NCBI GenBank assembly: GCA_030528565.1 | Contig: JAUMYP010000003.1 | Coordinates: 1-62,981, forward strand | Origin: Pseudomonadota bacterium | GTDB lineage: Bacteria; Pseudomonadota; Gammaproteobacteria; Xanthomonadales; Xanthomonadaceae | DNA: 62,981 nucleotides | Direction: 5' to 3' | Position numbers and translations under genes: made by a program | Notes under the pieces: generated by a model | Databases searched by the model: none | Seen by the model: only the letters and a program-made list of their open reading frames with translations | What the model was told of the DNA's origin: nothing | In this document: positions 58,110-62,981 of the stretch, in pieces | How the letters are laid out: every line of letters starts with the position of its first letter | Position numbering within the stretch: the stretch's first letter is position 1

Positions 58110-58952
58110 GTGAAGAAATACCGCAGCAAATGGTTCCGCGTCGCCGTTGAAGGCGCGACTACCGATGGCCGCCAAATCCAGCGCAACTGGATTGAAGAAA
58201 TGGCCGCCAATTACAACCGCGCCGTGTACGGTGCCCGCATCTGGATGGAACACCTGCGCGGCCTGTTCCCCGAATCCCCGCTGCGGGCCTATGGCGATGT
58301 CACCGCGCTGAAGGCCGAAGAAATTGACCTGGCCGGTGAAAAGCGCCTGGCGCTGTTTGCCCAGATTGAACCGACCGATGACCTGGTACACATGGTCAAT
58401 GTGCTCAAGCAAAAGGTGTACACCAGCATCGAAGTCACCGAACGCTTTGCCAGCACCGGCAAGGCGTACCTGCTGGGTCTGGCTGTAACCGACAGCCCGG
58501 CCAGCCTCGGCACCGAAATGCTCGCATTTGCCCGCCAGAACCCGGCGGCCAACCCGCTGGCAGCGCGCAAGCACTCGCCGGAAACGCTGTTTACCGAAGC
58601 TGCCGAAACTGCACTGGAGTTTGAAGAAGTGGAGAGCGCCCCCGGCATCATGGACAAGCTCTTTGCCAAGCTCGATGCGCTGCTGGCCAAAGCCCTGCCG
58701 CCTGCCCCGGCGCCCCTGCCCGCGCCGGAAGACAAGACCGCCGCCCAGGACGAGCTGGCCGCCACCTTTGCCGAGCTCAAGCAAGCGCTGGATGCGCAGT
58801 TCAGCGCCCTGCCCGCACTGAGCCAGCAAGTCACCGCGCTGGCCGCCGAAGTGAAGACTCTCACCGAGCAGTTCAACAGCCTGCCCGACCCCGCCCAACC
58901 TCCGCGCCCGCTGGCGACCGGCGCGGGTGCCCCCGAACCCACCGATTGCTAA
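58110..58952 (+). CDS. O: capsid scaffolding protein / protease (P2 gpO-like)
   Basis: 280 residues. The N-terminal domain (KYRSKWFRVAVEGATTDGRQIQRNWIEEMAANYN) is the serine-protease part; the Ala/Pro/Glu-rich C-terminal coiled coil (QDELAATFAELKQALDAQFSALP) is the scaffold. GTG start at 58110 chosen from AAGGAA about 6 nt upstream and the MKKYRSKWFRV opening of the family. The 145 nt between it and terminase carry both divergent promoters. Confidence 0.92.
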   Translation: MKKYRSKWFRVAVEGATTDGRQIQRNWIEEMAANYNRAVYGARIWMEHLRGLFPESPLRAYGDVTALKAEEIDLAGEKRLALFAQIEPTDDLVHMVNVLKQKVYTSIEVTERFASTGKAYLLGLAVTDSPASLGTEMLAFARQNPAANPLAARKHSPETLFTEAAETALEFEEVESAPGIMDKLFAKLDALLAKALPPAPAPLPAPEDKTAAQDELAATFAELKQALDAQFSALPALSQQVTALAAEVKTLTEQFNSLPDPAQPPRPLATGAGAPEPTDC

Positions 58953-58964
58953 GGAGCCGCCCCC

Positions 58965-59993
58965 ATGCGCAACGATACCCGCCTCGCTTTCAACGCCTAT
59001 ACCCAGCAACTCGCCCAGCTCTCCGGCGTGCCCTCGGCCACGCAAATGTTCTCGGTGGAACCCACCGTGCAGCAAAAGCTGGAAAAACGCATCCAGGAAT
59101 CCAGCGCCTTCCTTGGCCGCGTCAACATCATTGGCGTGGACGAGCTCAAGGGCGAAAAGGTTGGCATCGGCGTTTCCGGCACCATCGCCGGGCGCACCGA
59201 CACCAGCGGCGGCAATGCCGAGCGTGTGCCGCGCGATGTCACCGCGCTGGACGCACGCCAGTACGAATGCCACAAGACCGACTTCGACACCGCCATCCCG
59301 TATGCGCGTCTGGATACCTGGGCGAAGTTCCCCAACTTCCAGACCCTGCTGCGTGATTCCATCATCGAGCGCCAGGCGCTGGACCGCCTGATGATTGGCT
59401 TTAACGGCACCAGTGCTGCGGCCACCACCAACCGCAACAGCAACCCGCTGCTGCAGGATGTCAACATCGGCTGGCTGGAGCAGTACCGCAAGCATGCGTC
59501 TGACCGCGTACTGAAAGAAGTGGAAAGCAGCAGCGGCAAGGTCAAGGTCGGCAACAGCGTCACCGGCGCACAGGGCTACAAGAACCTCGATGCCCTGGTG
59601 TTTGATGCCGTGCAAATGCTTGACCCCTGGCACCGCAAGAACCCGGGGCTGGTGGTGGTGACCGGGCGCGAGCTGGCACACGACAAATACTTCCCACTGG
59701 TCAATGTCAACGACGGCAGCCGCGAGAAGCTCGCCACCGACATCATCCTGTCGCAAAAGCGCCTGGGCGGCCTGCCGCTGATGGAAGTGCCGTACATGCC
59801 TGACAACACCTTGCTGATTACCTCTCTGGAAAACCTCTCCATCTACTACCAGATTGGCGCCCGCCGCCGCATGGTGAAGGAGAAGCCGGAGAAAAACCGT
59901 ATCGAGAACTACGAATCCAGCAACGACGCCTACGTGGTGGAAGACTACGGCCTGGGCTGCGTGGTGGAAAACATCGAGCTGGTGGAGGGCTGA
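58965..59993 (+). CDS. N: major capsid protein (P2 gpN-like)
   Basis: 342 residues. MRNDTRLAFNAYTQQLAQLSGV, RINIIGVDELKGEKVGIGVSG-type strands, TDFDTAIPYARLDTWAKFPNF and RRRMVKEKPEKNRIENYESSNDAYVVEDYG are family hallmarks. The first residues are removed by gpO in P2. AAGGAGCC precedes the ATG. Confidence 0.95.
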   Translation: MRNDTRLAFNAYTQQLAQLSGVPSATQMFSVEPTVQQKLEKRIQESSAFLGRVNIIGVDELKGEKVGIGVSGTIAGRTDTSGGNAERVPRDVTALDARQYECHKTDFDTAIPYARLDTWAKFPNFQTLLRDSIIERQALDRLMIGFNGTSAAATTNRNSNPLLQDVNIGWLEQYRKHASDRVLKEVESSSGKVKVGNSVTGAQGYKNLDALVFDAVQMLDPWHRKNPGLVVVTGRELAHDKYFPLVNVNDGSREKLATDIILSQKRLGGLPLMEVPYMPDNTLLITSLENLSIYYQIGARRRMVKEKPEKNRIENYESSNDAYVVEDYGLGCVVENIELVEG

Positions 59994-59994
59994 T

Positions 59995-60684
59995 ATGGCC
60001 CTCTCACCCGCCCGCGCCCATCAGCAGCGCATGCGCGCTGCACAGGCCGCTGCGCACACGCCGCACGGCGAGCCGCTGCCGGATGTTGGCATCGTCGAGC
60101 AGCTGCAAATGCAGCTTGCCAACGACCGCGCCCGGCTCAAGCACATCCAGTCCACCGAGGGCAAAGTGGCACTCAAGCGCGAGCTGATTGCCGCCTACCA
60201 GCCCTATATCGATGGCGTGCTGGATGCCGGGCAAGGCGCGGAAGACCCGATTCTGGCCGAGATGCTCATCTGGCATCTGGATACCGCCGACTGGGCACGC
60301 GCCCTGCAAATCGGCCAATATCTGCTGCACTGGGGCATCAAACTGCCCGACCGCTTTGCCCGCAGCACCGGCTGCCTGATTGCCGAAGAAATCGCCGAGG
60401 CCGCGCTCACCGCGCAGCGCCTGGGCGAAGCCTTCCCGCTGCAGGCGCTGGAGCAGGCCGCCACGCTCACCGCCGAGAGCGACATGCCCGACGAAGTGCG
60501 CGCCAAGCTTCTATTGGCCACTGCCCGCACCCGCCTGGCCGATACGCAAGCCTCCCCTGAATCCCTTGAAGCGGCCATTGCCAGCCTCAAGCGCGCCATT
60601 GGCCTGCACCCGGCCTGCGGCGGAAAGAAGGATTTGGAAAAGGCCGAGCGCCTTTTGAAGAAACACGCTGCCCAGGGCAGCTAA
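59995..60684 (+). CDS. M: phage terminase small subunit (P2 gpM-like)
   Basis: 229 residues. Recognises cos DNA for packaging. LSPARAHQQRMRAAQAAAH, then GKVALKRELIAAYQPYIDGVLDAGQGAEDPILAEMLIWHLDTADW, match the gpM family. It begins 1 nt after the capsid gene stop. About 100 nt without a gene follow it. Confidence 0.93.
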   Translation: MALSPARAHQQRMRAAQAAAHTPHGEPLPDVGIVEQLQMQLANDRARLKHIQSTEGKVALKRELIAAYQPYIDGVLDAGQGAEDPILAEMLIWHLDTADWARALQIGQYLLHWGIKLPDRFARSTGCLIAEEIAEAALTAQRLGEAFPLQALEQAATLTAESDMPDEVRAKLLLATARTRLADTQASPESLEAAIASLKRAIGLHPACGGKKDLEKAERLLKKHAAQGS

Positions 60685-60787
60685 CCGAGCGTTCCCCGCG
60701 CACCCTGCCGGCCCGGGGCTGATGGCGGCCTAACTCCACCGCCTGAAAGCCCCGGCCACCGGCATTCCCCGCCGCACAGGAGCCAAC

Positions 60788-61252
60788 ATGAGTGGATTCA
60801 TCGCCCAACCTGACAGGCACACGCCGCAGCCCATCGGCGGCGATGCGTTCTGGCCAGCCATTGAGCTGGCCAGCGTGGCGCGTGACCAGCGCATCGGCGG
60901 CGAAGTCTCACCCGAGCGGCTGCGCGCCGCCCTGGTGCACGCCATCCTGAACGTCAATGACCAATTGGCCGACTGGCAGGCTCGCCAGCAGGCCGCCGGA
61001 TACGCCCGACTGGCCGATGTGCCCGCACCGCAAATCGCCGGGCAATCGCGGCTCATCACCCTGTACCAGCGCGCCGTGGCCTGCGCGGTGCTGGCGGAAA
61101 TTGCCGAGCGTTACCGCAGCTTTGATGCCAGCGCCCAGGGGCATGCCCGCGCAGACGACCTCGCCCCGAATATCGACGAAGCCCGCCGCGACCTGCGCTG
61201 GGCCATCCGTGATTTTCTGGGCCGCCCGCGCACCACCGTGGAGCTCATCTGA
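60788..61252 (+). CDS. L: head completion protein (P2 gpL-like)
   Basis: 154 residues. MSGFIAQPDRHTPQPIGGDAFWPAIELASV and VELI at the C-terminus, with the helical DDLAPNIDEARRDLRWAIRDFLGR, match gpL, which finishes the head and connects to the tail. The last base of its stop is the first base of the X gene ATG. Confidence 0.9.
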   Translation: MSGFIAQPDRHTPQPIGGDAFWPAIELASVARDQRIGGEVSPERLRAALVHAILNVNDQLADWQARQQAAGYARLADVPAPQIAGQSRLITLYQRAVACAVLAEIAERYRSFDASAQGHARADDLAPNIDEARRDLRWAIRDFLGRPRTTVELI

Positions 61253-61461
61253 TGCGTGTCCATGCAATGCAGGGCGACACGCTCGATGCGCTGTGCTGGC
61301 GGCATCTTGGCCGTACCGCAGGCGTGGTGGAAGCCACGCTTGCCCAGAACCCGGGTCTTGCCGACCTCGGCCCCGTGCTGCCGCACGGCACCCCGGTTGA
61401 ACTGGCCCTGCCCCCCTCCAGCGCCCCCGCACCCCGCCCCCTCATCCAGCTTTGGGACTGA
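61252..61461 (+). CDS. X: tail protein X (LysM-like)
   Basis: 69 residues. MRVHAMQGDTLDALCWRHLGR with LAQNPGLADLGPVLPHGTPVELALP is the phage tail X / LysM-like fold that may bind peptidoglycan during infection. Usual length about 67-70. Confidence 0.92.
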   Translation: MRVHAMQGDTLDALCWRHLGRTAGVVEATLAQNPGLADLGPVLPHGTPVELALPPSSAPAPRPLIQLWD

Positions 61462-61464
61462 CCG

Positions 61465-61854
61465 ATGCCTGAAAAACTGCCCGACCTCATCACTGCCACA
61501 TCCATCCCGGTTGTCGCCATCAATTCCTGGGCGGTGGCCGTCTCCAGCCCGTTCAGCGCACTGGGCATCGGCGCGTCCGTGCTGTTCATGGCCATGACCG
61601 GCGTGGCCGCCGGTCTCCTGCTCAACCCGCCCGGAGTGAGCCGCTGGCGGCTGTTTGCCAAGGCCTTTGCCCTGACGCTGATTTCCGGCGCACTGGCCAC
61701 CGTGTTGCCGGAGTTCAGCCTGACCGACTGGCTCAGACCTGTTGTGCCGCCCATTGCCCTGCTCATCGGCTTTTTCTCGCAAACCCTGCTGCCGGTGTTT
61801 ACCGATGCCCTGAAAACCCGTACCCGCAAATTCATTGGAGGGGAAGAACCATGA
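61465..61854 (+). CDS. putative holin-like membrane protein
   Basis: 129 residues with three to four hydrophobic segments (about 20-35, 40-50, 66-85 and 94-110). Its position between X and the lysis genes, and its size, fit the first of the two membrane proteins seen in P2-like phages of Burkholderia and xanthomonads. Overlaps the next gene by 4 nt (ATGA). Holin activity is inferred. Confidence 0.7.
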   Translation: MPEKLPDLITATSIPVVAINSWAVAVSSPFSALGIGASVLFMAMTGVAAGLLLNPPGVSRWRLFAKAFALTLISGALATVLPEFSLTDWLRPVVPPIALLIGFFSQTLLPVFTDALKTRTRKFIGGEEP

Positions 61855-62255
61855 CCACATTCATTGGCTGGCTGGCCACCCTGGTCAGCCTCATCACCGG
61901 CATTGCCATGCTCTCGGACATGTACCTGAGCGCCAACAAGCGCCAGTTCCTGCGGCAAGCCCTGCGCACTGCGGCGCGGCAACTGTGCATGCTGTCCTGG
62001 CCGTGCGGGCAAACCCGCGAAGACCTGCGCCAGGCGCTGCGCTTTGCCATCCGCGCCATCGTGCTCATCATGATTGTGGCCTGCAGCGCCGTCTGTGTCG
62101 GGCTGCCGGTCATCTCCCACGGCCTGTCCGCCAGCGGTTATGAAGTCGGCCTGCGCGTGGCACTGGCTGCGTATCTGGCCATCCAGTCGCCCTGCCCCTG
62201 GTATCGCTATATCGTGTTTGGCCGCCCGGCCAAGGGGGCGCGGCATGGTCACTGA
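61851..62255 (+). CDS. putative phage holin
   Basis: 134 residues. An N-terminal membrane helix (IGWLATLVSLITGIAMLSDMYL), an Arg-rich cytoplasmic part (RQFLRQALRTAARQL...REDLRQALRFAI) and two more helices (IVLIMIVACSAVCVGLPVI, VGLRVALAAYLAIQ). Overlaps the endolysin start by 11 nt. Likely forms the inner-membrane lesion that frees the endolysin. Confidence 0.75.
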   Translation: MTTFIGWLATLVSLITGIAMLSDMYLSANKRQFLRQALRTAARQLCMLSWPCGQTREDLRQALRFAIRAIVLIMIVACSAVCVGLPVISHGLSASGYEVGLRVALAAYLAIQSPCPWYRYIVFGRPAKGARHGH

Positions 62256-62880
62256 TGCCCAGCTCGCCGCCATCCTCAAATGCCCCCTGCCGCGTGCCGA
62301 GGCTTGGGGCACCGCACTGCGCGCCGCCATGCACAAATACGGCATCAGCACCCCGCGCCGGGTGGCGCACTTTCTGGCGCAAATCGGCCACGAATCCGCC
62401 GGGCTGCACCGCGTCAGCGAGAACCTCAACTACAGCGCCCGGCGGCTGCTGGAGGTCTTCCCGCGCCACTTCACCGCAGAGAGCGCCCGCCGCTGCGCCA
62501 ACCAGCCCGAGGCCATCGCCAACATCGTCTATGCCCGGCGCATGGGCAACGGCCAGCCCGCCAGCGGCGATGGCTGGCGCTACCGTGGCCGCAGCCCCAT
62601 CCAGCTCACCGGCCGCCACAACTACGCCCGCATGCAGCAGCTCACCGGCCTGCCGCTGCTGGCGCAGCCGGAACTGGCCGAAGGCATCGAGGCGGGCGCG
62701 GAAATCGCCGCCGCCTGGTGGCGCGACAACGGCCTCAACGCACTGGCCGATACCGATGACGTGCTGGCCGTCTCGCGCCGCATCAACCTGGGCACCACTC
62801 GCACCCACCGCATGCCGCATGGCTATGCCGACCGCGCCCAGCGCACCCGCCAGGCGCATCAGGTACTGGAGGCACGCTGA
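62245..62880 (+). CDS. GH19 chitinase-like endolysin
   Basis: 211 residues. Glycoside hydrolase family 19 / lysozyme-like domain: RVAHFLAQIGHESAGLHRVSEN with the catalytic Glu, GDGWRYRGRSPIQLTGRHNY and AAAWWRDNGLNALADTDDV. No signal peptide, so release depends on the holin. Start at 62245 (MVTDAQLAAILKCP); the longer frame upstream lies within the holin gene. Confidence 0.93.
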   Translation: MVTDAQLAAILKCPLPRAEAWGTALRAAMHKYGISTPRRVAHFLAQIGHESAGLHRVSENLNYSARRLLEVFPRHFTAESARRCANQPEAIANIVYARRMGNGQPASGDGWRYRGRSPIQLTGRHNYARMQQLTGLPLLAQPELAEGIEAGAEIAAAWWRDNGLNALADTDDVLAVSRRINLGTTRTHRMPHGYADRAQRTRQAHQVLEAR

Positions 62881-62981
62881 TGCAACGCCTCATCATCAGC
62901 CTGACGTTGCTGGCCACCCTCATCCTCGCCAGCGGCGGCTATGTGCACTGGCAAAACCTGCGCCATGCCCGCGCCATCGCC
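62880..62981 (+). CDS. probable inner-membrane spanin (Rz-like), partial
   Basis: ATG overlaps the last base of the endolysin stop. The visible part MQRLIISLTLLATLILASGG continues YVHWQNLRHARAIA and runs off the window. An N-terminal membrane anchor followed by a charged helix after the endolysin is the usual position of an i-spanin (LysB/Rz). Confidence 0.65.
   Translation, partial: MQRLIISLTLLATLILASGGYVHWQNLRHARAIA

Larger units (their letters stand above)
54122..62981. mobile_element. P2-like prophage, left part (continues beyond the window)
   Basis: Portal (Q) and large terminase (P) leftward, then scaffold/protease (O), capsid (N), small terminase (M), head completion (L), tail X, holins, endolysin and spanin start rightward. 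This is the P2 order and polarity. In P2 the early genes and integrase would lie left of Q; here only a remnant and a repeat cluster separate Q from the host gene region, so the left boundary is approximate. Phage genes share the high GC of the host. Confidence 0.85.

Noticed and set aside
56405-58150. 581-codon open frame on the plus strand
   Set aside because: Antisense to the phage terminase gene; no phage-like motif in its translation.
57816-59756. 646-codon open frame on the minus strand
   Set aside because: Antisense to the scaffold and capsid genes; the real genes have phage P2 homology and ribosome-binding sites.
24960-62981. Possible attachment of the prophage at tRNA-Thr
   Set aside because: The tRNA is about 29 kb from the first phage gene, with core genes between; no duplicated tRNA 3' end was seen near 54-55 kb.

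Overview
The window is high-GC, gene-dense chromosomal DNA from a gammaproteobacterium, almost certainly in the Xanthomonadaceae/Lysobacteraceae. The best evidence is the arginine cluster at 37.8-45.5 kb. It has N-acetylornithine carbamoyltransferase (argF'), argG, an N-acetylcitrulline deacetylase type argE', a fused N-acetylglutamate kinase/synthase (argB), argC and argH, which is the acetylcitrulline route described in Xanthomonas. Class III PHA synthase genes and a Xanthomonas-like PilZ agree with this.

Layout. 0-2.5 kb: a small leftward operon (Roadblock/LC7 protein, PAS protein, cytoplasmic PhnD-like binding protein, unknown protein). 2.7-5.9 kb: lysS and prfB, the latter with the RF2 programmed frameshift, around a small unknown gene with a palindromic leader. 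6-11 kb: a secreted TolB-propeller/amidohydrolase and selO. 11.1-18.9 kb: Na+-translocating NADH:quinone oxidoreductase nqrABCDEF, then a Phd/ParE-type toxin-antitoxin pair wedged before apbE and nqrM, the two maturation genes. 18.9-24.2 kb: trmJ, suhB, bolA, scpA-scpB-rluB. 24.2-24.9 kb: a decayed IS3-type element with both ends and an IS481-like fragment, then tRNA-Thr(CGT). 25-32.3 kb: ispH, lspA, ileS, ribF and murJ leftward, rpsT rightward. 32.3-37.8 kb: PHA locus (phaE, phaC, phaR) with two small unknown genes, pssA and dinB. 37.8-45.5 kb: arginine operon, headed by what looks like a classical attenuator with an arginine-rich leader peptide. 45.5-54.1 kb: cysS, pilZ, a DUF808 membrane protein, a GNAT protein, mfd and an unknown acidic protein. 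54.1-62.98 kb: the structural and lysis part of a P2-like prophage (Q, P, O, N, M, L, X, holins, GH19 endolysin, start of a spanin), running off the window. Its left side has only a possible serine-recombinase remnant and a cluster of GTGTAA/TTACAC repeats; no int, repressor or replication gene lies between mfd and the portal gene.

How it fits together. Most of the window is core metabolism and information processing in tight operons with many 1-13 nt overlaps. The most interesting points are regulatory. (1) The arg operon leader encodes the 14-residue MTSRARRRCFDRPA just ahead of a strong intrinsic terminator, with a mutually exclusive 7-bp antiterminator pairing. (2) apbE and nqrM lie behind a toxin-antitoxin pair whose palindromic operator touches the antitoxin start codon. 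(3) A palindrome abuts the ribosome-binding site of the small gene at 4.3-4.6 kb. No CRISPR array was seen. Many long open frames opposite real genes are high-GC antisense shadows and are left out.
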